A stretch of DNA of 64,000 nucleotides, taken from contig NJPS01000038.1 of NCBI GenBank assembly GCA_002946415.1, positions 1-64,000 of the forward strand, given 5' to 3'. Source of the stretch: Rutstroemia sp. NJR-2017a BVV2 (taxonomy: Eukaryota > Ascomycota > Leotiomycetes > Helotiales > Rutstroemiaceae). Position numbers and translations under genes: made by a program. The stretch's first letter is position 1, and each line of letters begins with the position of its first letter. Positions 10,182-21,621 of the stretch are shown one piece after another. The notes under the pieces are model-generated. The model had not been told where the DNA came from. It saw only the letters and a program-made list of their open reading frames with translations, and made no database searches.

Positions 10182-12133
10182 CCTGGGCAGCTATCCGTCG
10201 TAACACTCTTTGGGAGGCAAGAGTAACAGATCCGTCGATATATTTGGAGCGCGAAACCAGCCTCAATTGACTAAACTCCTCACTCAACTGAGACAGCTAG
10301 CTTGTCGTCGTTCGTTTGGACGAGTGGTATGTGTCTCGCAATGTCAGCCGGCGTCGTATGAGCACAAGCCGCATCAGGCAAGCGAAGTCAGATTTGAATA
10401 GCCGTATGATTAGAGTAGGATGCGCATGCATGAGAAGATAGCCAGGCTGGTGGGTACGCATGGGTAATGGGATAAGGCTGATGGATTTTCGTGTTTGGGA
10501 AAAGCAGGACAAGTAGGACTGGATAATGCAGGGGGAGAGAGGCGGCTGAGCTGCAAGGAGTGAAGGTCCAGTGCTTGCTTACGTGATGTTGTATGTGTAC
10601 CATAGGCCTGTACCACTGTACCCTCGGTCGTATGCTTTGTACATTTTACCGTTGATTTTCAGCTGGAGGAGTAGAGAATATAGGCTGTTACACGACACTC
10701 TACATGTATTACCCATTTACACGCACAAAGTCAATGGAACGCAAAGCCATATGACAGAAACCAATCGTGGACGACTAATCGGTATGACCTCGCCGACATT
10801 CATGCAGGTCGCCTTACAACGCACTGTGAATGGCCATGTGCATATATACGTACACGCCTGTACAACGCCTCGCTACCATCCATGAGTGCCCAAAACTTCA
10901 CGTAGTACGTACGCCGTACAGTTTGCTCTGTACAGTAAACTGCCTCGAGACGGTTATTTGTAGGAACGGAGTGATTCAGACTTTCTCTTGGTGATTCCGT
11001 TCCATCCCTCAGTCTCACTCCCACCATTCCCACCCTCACTCCCACTCTTATGCCTTTGTCCATGCCCAGCTCGTGTGTCTCAACCACCGTGGACCAAAGA
11101 TACGATGCCATGAGTTTCTATCCCAGGAATCCGGATCGGGATGCAAACAAGCGTCGTGGCTTCCACGACCGTCACGGTGGAACAATATGGACAAGGAACG
11201 TGGCCGTTAACCAGCCCAAGCCCAGCCCCTCTTGGATCCCCGCCACCTCACACATACAAGACTACTTGACCTGAAAGCCTAATCGTTATTGAACTATGTC
11301 ACCGGACTCTGTCAAGAACGGCTATTATTTCCGTAGCAATAGCTTCGTCAACTTCGGGCCGTATAAGACGGGCTTTAAATGGCAAGCTTCTTCAAGACTT
11401 TAAGCAGCCAAGGAACGCGGTTCTATTACTATACTAGACTTCTCAGCAGCGTTCCAACTCCAACTCTCAACCCTATTTTGCTGCCTATTAATGCGCCGCC
11501 ACTACGGGAGCATACGACTCTATCTCGCCTCTCCTGCTCCTCGTCCCTGCCTCACTCGAGTAAGAGGCTCGACTTGAGTCTTCTTTTCAAACTCGGCTCG
11601 CTTTTCTAACACAAAGAGGCGTCGAGTTGCCTCCTTGCCACGACTCACCATCGCCTCTCTCCCTGGACTCGTCTCGTATGACTGAATCACTATATGACGA
11701 CTATGACTATGATTATGACTATATGAATATGACTCGCAAAATCTAGGAATCGAAGCATATTTTTTCAATATTCTACGTGGCCATTAGCTTTCCTTTTGGG
11801 ACCTACCTACCTTTGATTCTTTCCTTACACGACATAATTCATGCAGCCTCCCTTTACCATACACTGACTACATTACTTCTGTCTCGACTACATTACTTCT
11901 GTCTCGAAGCTTTGTGCGTTTATTTCCAACCCTCTACCTATCCGAAATTTCTATCTTCTATTTTCATTCAGCACACGGCGATACACCTGCCAGATACTGC
12001 ACTCTTTAAGCGCTTCTTGGTCTTCTGTGGTTCACCACTGGCTACTTCAGACTTCTCTATCTTCCTTATTGTTTCCAAACCCCCGAAAAGGAGCATCCGC
12101 CATCAAGTTGGTTGTTTCTCTGCGTGAGAAGCG
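10182..12133. other. Intergenic region between TLG1 and the BCS1-like gene
   Basis: These 1.95 kb hold the promoters of two divergent genes. Only short, non-conserved open frames occur. A perfect 20-base tandem duplication lies at 11866-11905, about 230 bases before the BCS1-like start. The last 700 bases are pyrimidine-rich on the + strand, consistent with a leader. Confidence 0.6.
11866..11905. repeat. Perfect 20-bp tandem duplication
   Basis: GACTACATTACTTCTGTCTC occurs twice head to tail with no mismatch, in the likely 5' leader or promoter of the BCS1-like gene. Confidence 0.85.
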
Positions 12134-14225
12134 ATGAAGGCAAAGAGAATGGAGGGACTAGATCTCAAAGCGATATTAGAGAACGCGCAAGAGAAGTTAG
12201 CGATGTCGTCTTCTGGCGACTCGACTGCGACTATGATTACGGGATTAATTCCAACCATGATCCTAGAGAGCTTCATTCCGGGCTACGGATACATTCACAA
12301 GATCGTTTACCAGACTATTGGCTTCGACATCACAATTCTGGTCACTCTGGCCGTGGCTTTGTGGTTGTCAAATAAGGTCTACAACTACCTCTATTCATTT
12401 ACTTGGAATTTCGTCCTTTCATATTACATGGCAGATGTTTCCATCAGCAGCAGAGACGAGATCCACGATCAAGTTATAGAATATCTGGCGCACAAATACA
12501 AAATGCGACCTTCGCGCTCATTAATGGCGGAAACACCTAGGCGGGGCTATTGGGACCTTGAAAATGATAATACTATTACCAGAAGCACGACCAATACGAA
12601 CGGCAGCGTGCAATGGCTAAATTTCGCAAATCAGGATGCAAAAACAGAACCGCAGTTCACCCCAGCCATAGGCTCTCATAGTTTTTGGCATAATAGGACA
12701 TACTTCAGGGTCAAACGTCAAGAGGTTGTGGTTTTCAATACCTCATCGTACGCAGATAATCCAATTACGGATCAAGAAAAGCTGATCATTTCCTGCTTTG
12801 GTCGTTCTACGGACCCGATCAAGCGCTTCCTCCAAGAAGCTAAAGATCATGCCCACAGAAACCACAGCGCGAAAACCGTCATCCGAAGACCGGCGACCAA
12901 GGAACGTCGAAGCTGGGGAGGTCGAGCGGTTTGGACTGAGGTAGCCAGACGGCCTTGCAGACCTATGAACACTGTGGTTCTGGACGAAGATGTGAAGTTT
13001 CAAGTTATGCTAGACATCAACGAGTACCTCGATCCATCTACTGCGCGCTGGTATGCTATTCGTGGAATTCCTTACCGTCGCGGTTATCTGCTTCATGGAC
13101 CGCCTGGGACAGGAAAAACATCCCTCACATTCGCACTTGCTGGAGTTTTCGGATTGAATATCTACGTGGTCAGTTTACTAGAACCAACTCTTACGGAGGA
13201 AGAGTTGGGAAATCTCTTCACGCATTTGCCTCCAAGATGTATCGTGTTACTCGAAGATATTGACACAGCCGGCTTGACCCGAGTGGAAACTAAAGACGAG
13301 ACCCTCGATGAGTCGTCTGACGAAGATGATGACCCTCCTATCGATGAGAAGCAAGACTTAGCCGTCATACTCACTCAACACCTTTTGAAAAACAGCAAGG
13401 CAAATAAGCGTGGAAAGAGCGGTAAGAGAAAAGCACACAAGAAAGCTACAGGAGGGAAAGAAAAGGATGACGAGAAGAAGGGAATTTCCCTGTCTGGCTT
13501 GTTGAACGTAGGTTGCCTCCCTCGATCCATTCCCCTGCAGAGCTGAAAAACAATAGATTATCGACGGGGTAGCCTCGCATGAAGGGCGCGTGCTTGTAAT
13601 GACTACTAATCACCCAGAAAAGCTGGACGAAGCCTTGATCCGACCAGGACGCGTCGACCTCCAGGTTGCCTTCACCAACGCCACTCGCTACCAAGTCCAA
13701 GAAATTTTCAAGCGCATGTACAGTAATGATCCGCCACGTGAGCCCGTGCCTGCGTTACACAAAGCCCCGAACCCTGCGCCCCAACCACCAAAGTCTCCGG
13801 ACGTGAAGAAAGCAGCCACAGTCGCCGAGAAAACCGAAAAGCTCCTCTCAGAGAAACGCCCTCTCACACCGCCTGATACACCTTCTACCGCACAGTCAGA
13901 GAACGGAGCCGAGACGGAAACGGAAAAGGGATCGAAGACCTCGTGTTCTAGAACCCCGGATTCAGCTGCGAAGCATATGACTAAACTCGGCGAGGCGAAA
14001 GATGTGTTGCGGCCGGGCGAGCTGGAGTTGATGGCCAGGGAATTCTCGCATCATGTCGAGGATCTGATGTTTAGTCCGGCGGAGATACAGGGGTTTTTGT
14101 TGACGAGGAAGAAACATCCTAGGAAGGCGGTCATGGAGATTGCTGCGTGGGTGGAGAATAAGAAGAAGGAGAAGTTGGAGGGGGGGCAGAAGTTTGGGAA
14201 GAATGAGGAGGCGACGGTTGGGTGA
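12134..14225 (+). CDS. BCS1-like AAA ATPase
   Basis: This is a membrane-anchored AAA protein of the Bcs1 family. The founding member translocates the Rieske protein in mitochondria, but fungi carry several divergent paralogues of unknown substrate, and this looks like one of them. Exons 12134-13507 and 13557-14225 (49-base intron) give 680 residues. One membrane segment lies at about residues 62-80. The BCS1_N domain follows. Walker A is GPPGTGKT (322-329), Walker B is IVLLEDID (370-377), and the second region of homology is VMTTNHPEKLDEALIRPGRVD with the arginine finger. A charged insertion of about 70 residues (386-457) separates Walker B from that region, and a second disordered stretch lies in the C-terminal part. 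An alternative start is Met6. No clear mitochondrial presequence is visible. Confidence 0.85.
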
Positions 14226-15265
14226 AGGGGGGGGGAAGGGTAAAGGGGGTGGGGGGCTTGCTTGTTGATGGGAGTCAGAAGCATGCATATTTTTCTGCAA
14301 GTCCTATGGATGCGACGTCATAAAGGGTGGAAATAATCGAAGATGAGAGGAACAAGAAAGATAATATAAAATGAGCAAGGTGGGCGGGTATAATCTTTTC
14401 TTTTACACAAAAAGAATCGGACGGCGACACGAGGTCATGGCAATGATACCCGATACCCCTATCAAAAGTTCTGGTTTTTTTTTTCCTTCACCACTTTGGA
14501 ATGGAAGTTATCTAATAGTATGAGCATTTACATTGGAGCATTAGCTAGCATTTTTTAGGTTCGTGGGAGAAGGAAAAAGATGAAGATGGCTCGGAGATTG
14601 GGAGGCGCATTGCTGGTGAGGGTGAGGGTTAGAGTGTGTCTGTAGATTAGAATAGACAGAGAAGATATTTGCATGATTCTCACTTCGCTGAGATGGAATG
14701 GGATGGTATGATTTGTGATGATGTGATGTGAGGGGACTGGACGTGGTGTGATGATGTGATATCTATCTATAAACTATAGTCATAGTCCATTATAGTGTGT
14801 CAGAAGGTGAGATAGATGGTCATGGTCGGAGGCTGTGAGGGAAGCTGTGCTGGTCACATGTGTGTATGTATATATTAGTCAAATATCGCATGGTGGAAGC
14901 TCGGCGCTGGTAGTGATTACTTTGCTTGAGGGCTGTGTTGGGTGAGGGTGGGAGAGACGGGGATCTGTAGTTGTAAGGGCGACTAGGATGGCACTGGGAA
15001 AGAGAAGAGGTTCGGAATAGGTCAGCTGAATATATTGTGTAGGAGCATGTAGCTGGCTCTTGACTCTCAAGTTGTGCAAGTGTGTAGCGTGTAGAGTTTG
15101 AAGGATTATTAAAAAGTTTCATTGTATTGGGTTTGCTTGCTAACGCCATCTACTCCTGTCCGGTAAGTATTCTAATTTTTGCTCCAACACATTAATTACC
15201 ATAAATATTACCAAGACATTAGCATAATATATTTCCAACCATCAATTAGCCCCCAAGTCCCCCAT
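14226..15265. other. Convergent intergenic region
   Basis: This lies between the 3' ends of the BCS1-like gene (+) and the exonuclease gene (-). It has GATGTGATG-type near-repeats around 14715-14760. No gene or structured RNA recognised. Confidence 0.6.
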
Positions 15266-16852
15266 CTACCACTTATAATTAACCGGAACAGTATATCCGC
15301 GACCCCAATCCCATCCTCCCTCCCCCACCACCCAAGGCTTCCCCCCCTTCTTCTCCACCGCCTCCCACTCCTCCTCCAACTCCTTCGCCCTCCTCACTCT
15401 CTCCTCCTCCCTCCTCCTCCTCTCCTCCTCCCTCCTCCTCTCCCTCTCCTCCATCCTCTCCACCACCTCCCCCTTCCCCTCCCCCACCCTCCTCATCACC
15501 ACCCACATCGTCCAGACCGCATCATTCCCCGCATTATGCCACCCCTCCATCCGCCCCCCATACCCCTCCACCAACCCATTCAGCCCCTTTGCCCGGCCGT
15601 ACTCGTCCAGGAACATCTGCTGCGTGTCCAGCACGCCCACAAAATACGGACAGAACGCATAGATGCCCGCTACCTGCAGATACCGGATATCGTGCATGAC
15701 GGCATGGCCCACGAGGACAATCTCCCCGTGCTGGGACTCCCGCTCCACGATACCCTGGCAGATGGCGTCCATCTCGGCGATGGGGACGACTTGTGTGCGT
15801 CCGAAGAGAAAGGGCCCGCTTTTGGCGAGCTTGGCGACGCGCGTGCGGTACTGGGTGAATTCGGAGAATTGGTAGTGCAGGAATTGGATTGAGGTGCTGG
15901 TGGTGAGGGCGCGGGTGGGGGGGCCAGAGGTGAGAGCTGAGAGGTTGGAGGGGGTGCCCCGGAAGATGGTGAGGCCGAGTTGGGTGGGGGTGCCGCTGGG
16001 GTGGCCGTTGTAGCGGTTGGTGGTGGCTTCGAGGTCGAAGGATATGTAGACTCGGCCTTTGGGTGGGGAAGGAGTGTTGATGTTGAGGTTTTGGAGCTGG
16101 GTGTCCAGCTCGTTGGAGGAGGAGGAGGAGGAGGAGGAGGAGGAGGAGGAGGAGCTGGAGGTTGAGCTCGAATTATTGTTTATCCATGTAGCCGTTTCAA
16201 AGAGGCGGCGGGTGTGTCGCACACCTTTTTTATACAGCTCTCGCTGTCTTGATGTCGGTGGCACGGGAAGTGGCTCAACTTCCGGAGTTGATGGCCACGA
16301 GGTTGCTATAAGGGTGTTAGATGATGACAGGGTTGTTAGATTAGAAAGGGGGTAGATTACTTACAGTCGGTAGAGGTGGACGATGATGAATCCAAAGCAG
16401 ATCCATCTGAAGGAGATTCTACCGAAGTAGTTTCCAAAGCAGTAGTCTCCTTAGCGAGCGTTGCCTTTTCAGTAGTCTTACCTTTCTCGGCAGCCTTTCC
16501 CTCTTGCCATTTCATGATTTTGCCTACACTTGTTAGTTCATGGGGGAGCAAGCAGAGTTGAGAAAGAAGACAACTTACATTCTCCCCTGCGTGGGGAGAG
16601 AAGGTCGGACAGTCTGCTGTATATGAACTCGCAGCATTCGAGCTTAGCACCAGCTTTCCTTTGGCCTTGACCTGTCATGGAAATGGTGTTCATGACACCA
16701 TTGTTGTCGTAGTAGTCGACGATTAGGTCGGCCGACCATACTGAATTCAGGTTTTGGTGGTATCTGAATTCGGGTTCACCGATCATGGCGTTTGGTCCTG
16801 CTGCCAGTTCCATGATCTTGGAGATGGCTGAGACATCAGGTGAAGAAGACAT
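15266..16852 (-). CDS. dsRNA-binding domain plus DEDDh 3'-5' exonuclease protein
   Basis: Three exons, 16852-16579, 16523-16365 and 16305-15266, give 490 residues. Donors are GTAAGT and branch sites CTAAC. Residues about 8-83 look like a dsRNA-binding domain: an initial helix, FRYHQNLNSVWSADLIV strands, then the GQGQRKAGAKLECCEFIYSRL signature (G-x-G-x-x-K-x-x-A-K). A Ser/Thr/Lys linker and a 15-Ser run follow. The exonuclease has Asp235 and Glu237 in SFDLEAT, Asp350 in VGHAVMHDIRYL, and His401/Asp406 in HNAGNDA, so all DEDDh metal ligands are present. HNAGNDA is typical of fungal Gfd2/YDR514C-like and QIP-type nucleases. The C-terminus is an Arg/Glu coiled coil. Likely substrate: structured or double-stranded RNA (inference). 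A role in RNA silencing is possible but unproven. Confidence 0.78.
16115..16154. repeat. (GGA)n run encoding poly-Ser
   Basis: About 13 GGA units. Read on the minus strand they give the 15-residue Ser run of the exonuclease linker. Confidence 0.9.
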
Positions 16853-18069
16853 CTTGTTGGTGGTAGAGATGTAGATGTTAAGTGGGTTAAGGATCACTGT
16901 TGGAAGTTATGAACGATAATAGAAGTTAAGAATGATAGGTAGAAGAAGCTATGAATGATGAGAGAAGTTATAAGTGATTGTTGGAAGTTGGGGTATCAGT
17001 TGTAGTATGTTCGTGCGGGTAGAGAGAGAAGAGGCAAGACAGGATGATAGATGGATAAGGAACAATTTATAACTCCCTAGGTTCCGATCTGGACCGCCCG
17101 TCGATTTTGTCCATTTGGACATAAACCGACGACTAGCCTGCCCTCTTCTGAGGGTAGCCACAAGGTTACTACCATGGTACTTGACCGAAGGTGTATAACA
17201 GTTACGCGAAACCTCCTTTTCCCTTTAAGACACACAGGTTGTGCAGGTCTTCGCTCTCGCTTCCCCTCGACTGCAAACCGGCAGAAAACTAGTCATCTAG
17301 GCAACCAAAAACACAAAAGCTTCCCCTCGAAGAACATTTTGTCCTCTTCTAGTAGCCGCTTTATCCTTTCTTCGTGCATTTTCTAAACGCTACAGTAACA
17401 GCTTTGGCGCTATCTTAGCGTAATCAGTGAGTCTCGATTGTGTAAAATGGGAGAAGTATTGCTACTACTGCACACAGGCCTAACGATTCTGAGCTCGGCG
17501 AGAGGAAAGTAAGATACATGCCGAAATCAGGCGGGAGCTTAGCGTAACACGAACTGGGCTAGAAGCATATTGAGATCGAGTATCAGGCAAGGAGCTGCAT
17601 GTCTTCCAGAACTTCAATAACGTGGTCTTCCCCCATAAGGCTCGCCGGAAGTGGTTGTGATCCCAAGCACTTTGACCATGCAACATGAAGTATGGTTCAT
17701 CATTCACATGATCTTTGATCTGATTAGATCAAAAGTTCGTTGTGAAGTGTTTCCCACGGTTCCATGGTTCAGTCTAGAGCAACATATGATGACTCATTTG
17801 ACTGCAGTAAACCTTGGGGCCGAGGCCTTTAGACGCGATTGATAGGAGTGCTCGAGAACGATCCGTAAGAGAGAAAAAAAACGCTACAGAACCAGACTGA
17901 ATATATTCAAACAGACCGCGGAAAACAACCAGACTTGGCCCAAGGGCGATTTATTCATGGTTCGAACAAGTTGTTTCACTAGAAGTAATAATAATTATAT
18001 TTGTTAATTTGAACCAAATCCATGCTTTCCTGCTTCGTCGTTTCTACCAAGCCCTCTGACTCCAATCAA
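16853..18069. other. Intergenic region upstream of the exonuclease gene
   Basis: These 1.2 kb hold the presumed promoter of the minus-strand exonuclease gene and the 3' flank of the SPRY gene. Around 16890-17000 an imperfect repeat of about 20 bases (AGAAGTTATGAATGAT-like) occurs roughly five times. No convincing gene. Confidence 0.6.
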
Positions 18070-19194
18070 TTACGGATGATACATCCATTCTCCCTCATTG
18101 AAGACAATCTCGAATTCAACATTCTCAAAGGACCCGACAGCCGCATACAAATCATGCATGCCTTCCAATCCAGTAACAGGTAGATCTTCTACGGCATCGC
18201 CTTCTTCGTGTAGGTTCCATCCACCATCTTTCCTACCATCACGAGTGAAGAATATTTCGACATTGATTGGGGTTGTGGCTGTGGTTTGGGCTGGCCCCGA
18301 CTCATATGCAGGCGGCTTGTCAGAATTTCTAGGCGTAAACGTCATACCGATTCCGAGGGTTTGGCCTGGTCGGAAGGGCGTAGTGAAGTCTTTGCCTCCC
18401 CATAGATCATTGATGTATTTGTGGCCATCATCCCCGTGAACACCTAAAGAACCTCTGTGCCAGCCGGGAAGCCTAAAAGTTGGATACGGCTGGGCGACAA
18501 AGCCGAGTGCCAGACTGACTTCTCCACGATTTCTGTTGGAAATTCTCACCTCGTAGTAAATTGTCTTTCCCATCTCGGTTCTTAAAGGAGAGTGCTCATA
18601 CACGGAATACAGAGGGAGTGTAGAAATAATAGATGAGTCTTTGCTGTTTGACTTGGTCTTGCCAGCCCACACCCCCGGTCGCAAAGTTGTGAGGTCACCA
18701 TTGTATGACCGAGGTTTGATGACGCCAATATTGCCTGCCGCAAGAGCTTCTAGAGCAGCTTGTGGAAATTGAATCGCTGGCCCTAGAGGATTCTGCTCAC
18801 ACCATGCCTTTCCTTGGAGCGCTTCTTCCTCGGTAGCATTGTTCGCAGAACTGCGCTGATGCCCGAGAGATGGAGGAGGCGGTAGCAGAGAAGTATCTGG
18901 CACAGCCGTTTGCCAGTCGTGATATGGAACTTGAGCATGCGATGGAGGTGGGCCGGAAGGAGGGGCATATTCATGAGAAGGTGGTGGTCCCGGTGGGGCA
19001 ACATACTGGTCATTGTAAGGTTGTTGATGCGATTGATGCGATGGTGGAGGACCCGCGGGTGGCGCATAAGAGTCGTTCTGCGGCATCTTGACTGATGTCG
19101 GTCTTCCTTTGTTTGTTTCGATAGGGCGGGAGTTCAAGGTACCGTCGTGCAAACCTGTAGGTCCGTCTCCCTTCAGCTTGTTTCCGAAGCACAT
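18070..19194 (-). CDS. SPRY/B30.2 domain protein
   Basis: Single exon, 374 residues. The N-terminus starts MCFGNK and has no signal peptide or membrane helix. Residues about 42-90 hold three copies of an APPxGPPPSH repeat, likely a disordered Pro-rich interaction segment. The C-terminal half (about 190-370) is a SPRY fold: IYYEVRISNRNRGEVSLALGFV, then PTFRLPGWHRGSLGVHGDDGHKY, then FRPGQTLGIGMTF and VEIFFTRDGRK (the classical order of a SPRY domain). Yeast Ssh4/Ear1 share this domain and adapt the ubiquitin ligase Rsp5 to cargo, but they are membrane-anchored. This protein is not, so orthology is uncertain. Adaptor function is inferred from the fold only. The gene is divergent from SWD1 with a 440-base spacer. 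Confidence 0.75.
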   Translation of the reverse strand: MCFGNKLKGDGPTGLHDGTLNSRPIETNKGRPTSVKMPQNDSYAPPAGPPPSHQSHQQPYNDQYVAPPGPPPSHEYAPPSGPPPSHAQVPYHDWQTAVPDTSLLPPPPSLGHQRSSANNATEEEALQGKAWCEQNPLGPAIQFPQAALEALAAGNIGVIKPRSYNGDLTTLRPGVWAGKTKSNSKDSSIISTLPLYSVYEHSPLRTEMGKTIYYEVRISNRNRGEVSLALGFVAQPYPTFRLPGWHRGSLGVHGDDGHKYINDLWGGKDFTTPFRPGQTLGIGMTFTPRNSDKPPAYESGPAQTTATTPINVEIFFTRDGRKDGGWNLHEEGDAVEDLPVTGLEGMHDLYAAVGSFENVEFEIVFNEGEWMYHP

Positions 19195-19634
19195 CTTGAA
19201 GTTGCTGTGAGGAAGTAGTTGTAAGTTTGATGGTTCTGTGAATGATGATTCTGTGAACGTGGGCTGTGTAAACTAAGCTTGGAAGTGATTCAATGGCACA
19301 TCACATTGCTGCGACACACTTGTAGGGCTTGGCAGTAAACCTGAATACAAGCTGCCTATCACCATTGAGTATTTTGTGATGTTGGCCATCTTAGAGAGTA
19401 TGTGCCGTATAATTTGGAATATGGCACAGTACTTCCGTAGAGAACTGTAAACAGAGAAGCGCAATCGGGGACAAGATCTAGATCCGGTAGGGGCTTGGTG
19501 TGGCTAAGGTTAATTGTGGCTGGTGGGCAGCCCTGTCGTGCCTGCTCAGACTTGCGAGCAAGGCTGTGGTCGTCGTCCCTCAATTCTCCGCTCGATTGTA
19601 GATTCGTTTTTCCTTTCACACTAATCATCATACC
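19195..19634. promoter_or_regulatory. Divergent promoter region, SPRY gene and SWD1
   Basis: 440 bases separate the two start codons, so both promoters must lie here unless they overlap the genes. I recognise no specific factor site. Confidence 0.5.
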
Positions 19635-21099
19635 ATGAATCTCTCTTTAACTGACCCATTCGTCCTCGCACAAGACTATCCAGAATCTACAACACTTACT
19701 TTACGCAGTGGCCATGCGACTTGCGTCCGTTTTAGTAGAAAGGGCGATTTCCTCGCCGCTGGCCGTACAGACGGCACTGTCGTTATTTTCGATGTCGAGA
19801 CCAATGGCATAGCACGGAAACTCAAGGGGCACACGCGCCAAGTTCAATCTCTGAGTTGGTCGCGAGATGGTAGATTCCTTCTCACTTCAAGTCAGGACTG
19901 GACATGCAATGTTTGGGATCTGATGGATGGGAGTATCATAAGGAGTGTGAGATTCGAGGCACCCGTATACCTTGCAGAATTCCATCCTTGGACGCAGTGA
20001 GTCGCATTTTACATGTTTGGGCTGGTAGGGAAATGGCAAATGCTGACATGCAATCGAAAGTCTGAAGCTACTGGTTTCTCTTTTTGAAGACCCGCCGTTA
20101 TTAGTAGACCTGACGAATCCAGAGGCTGTGAGATATACTTTGCCATCTACGATCAAGAAGAGGACGCACTATGCTGAAGATGAGCCTAAGCAAGCAGCAC
20201 AAGAGGTCAAGCAAACGACGACAGTAGCTATTTTCACTGCGTCCGGAGATCACATACTTTCGGGCACGAATAAAGGATGGCTTAATATCATTGAAGTCGC
20301 GACGAGGACTGTGATATATTCTACGAAATTATGCCAGGGAGTATTGATCTACATGCGACTTACAACGTCAGGAAGGGATGTGGTAGTCAATGCGCAGGAC
20401 AGAATCATAAGGACGATCCAAATGCCAAATCTGTCAGCAGAAGACCTGGATCCCGACACAATCGATATCGAGGTCGAGCACAAATTCCAAGATGTGGTTA
20501 ATAGACTGAGCTGGAATCATGTTGCATTTAGCGCGACTGGCGAATATGTGACTGCATCTACATACAACAACCATGACATTTACATATGGGAAAGGAACCA
20601 TGGGAGTTTGGTAAAGATTCTAGAGGGGCCGAAGGAGGAACATGGAGTGGTTGAATGGCATCCACATAGACCCATGATTGCTGCGTGTGGCTTGGAGTCC
20701 GGGAGGATACATATCTGGTCGATTATCCCACAGCAAAGGTGGTCTGCGTTGGCACCGGATTTCGCAGAAGTGGAAGAAAACGTCGAATACATTGAGCGTG
20801 AAGACGAATTTGACATCCATCCCCAGGAAGAAATTCACAAACGGAGATTGGATCTGGAAGATGAAGACGTAGATGTACTGACAGTGGAGCCTGTCAAGGG
20901 TGAAATAGTTGAGGAGGAGAATGCTTTCAGGATGCCGGTACAACTTGATGGCGGAGATAGCGAAAGCGAGGAAGAATTCGTGGCGGTAGGACGAGGCGAG
21001 ATGAGAAGGAAGAGCCCTACCAACCACCAGCTGGATACGGAAGCTATCGGAAGCGCCGACGAACTGCCGCGAAAAAAGAAAGGTAGAAAACGCCAATAA
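19635..21099 (+). CDS. SWD1: COMPASS subunit Swd1 (RBBP5 homologue)
   Basis: This is a WD40 subunit of the Set1/COMPASS histone H3 Lys4 methyltransferase, acting in the nucleus. Exons 19635-19996 and 20061-21099 give 466 residues, with a GTGAGT donor. The first exon carries the opening WD40 blades (SGHATCVRFSRKGDFLAAG, GHTRQVQSLSWSRDGRFLL, and WDLMDGSIIRSVRF). Later landmarks match RBBP5 closely: FTASGDHILSGTNKGWLNI, VVNAQDRIIRT, EHKFQDVVNRLSWNH, HDIYIWERNHGSLVKILEG, VEWHPHRPMIAACG, then the hinge APDFAEVEENVEYIERE and EFDIHPQEE after the propeller. The C-terminus is acidic and ends in a basic KKKGRKRQ. Length is usual for the family. The gene is complete and no motif appears missing. Confidence 0.93.
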
Positions 21100-21621
21100 C
21101 GTTAATTTTCACGACCTCATTTTTATAAAGTACAACACATCGGCGTTTTTAGAGGGTAGTTCAAGGAACGGTTCGGCGTATATGGCGACAAGGCGAACTG
21201 TGGTGGGTACTTCCACTGCCTTGCATACTTGATATGCATGGTTCAACCAATTAATACTTCACACATCAAGATATCAGTGATCTAGCACAAGTCGGCCCAG
21301 CAAATCACCCCTTTATCTTATCTTACCAACATATGATTGTGATAATACACGACTACATTTTGTGAGAGCATAAGTATAAAGTGCATGGAGGTCCTAGATA
21401 TGAGGGAAGCACAAAAACGCCTCATTATACTTCCACATGCTGCGGAGCGCTTACATACCAACATACTAAGCCATTCCTGACCTGCACCAACCCGACCAAC
21501 CCGACCCATCGTCTCATTCCAATTTACTTTGCTTACATTCCCATCCAAACTACTGGTGTAATAATTACCCCTCACATTCCCCTCTATCGACGATTCACTA
21601 CGTACTACCGGTGCTTTAAAG
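21100..21621. other. Spacer between SWD1 and GLR1
   Basis: 522 bases between two tandem genes, holding the SWD1 3' UTR and the GLR1 promoter. Nothing specific recognised. Confidence 0.5.
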
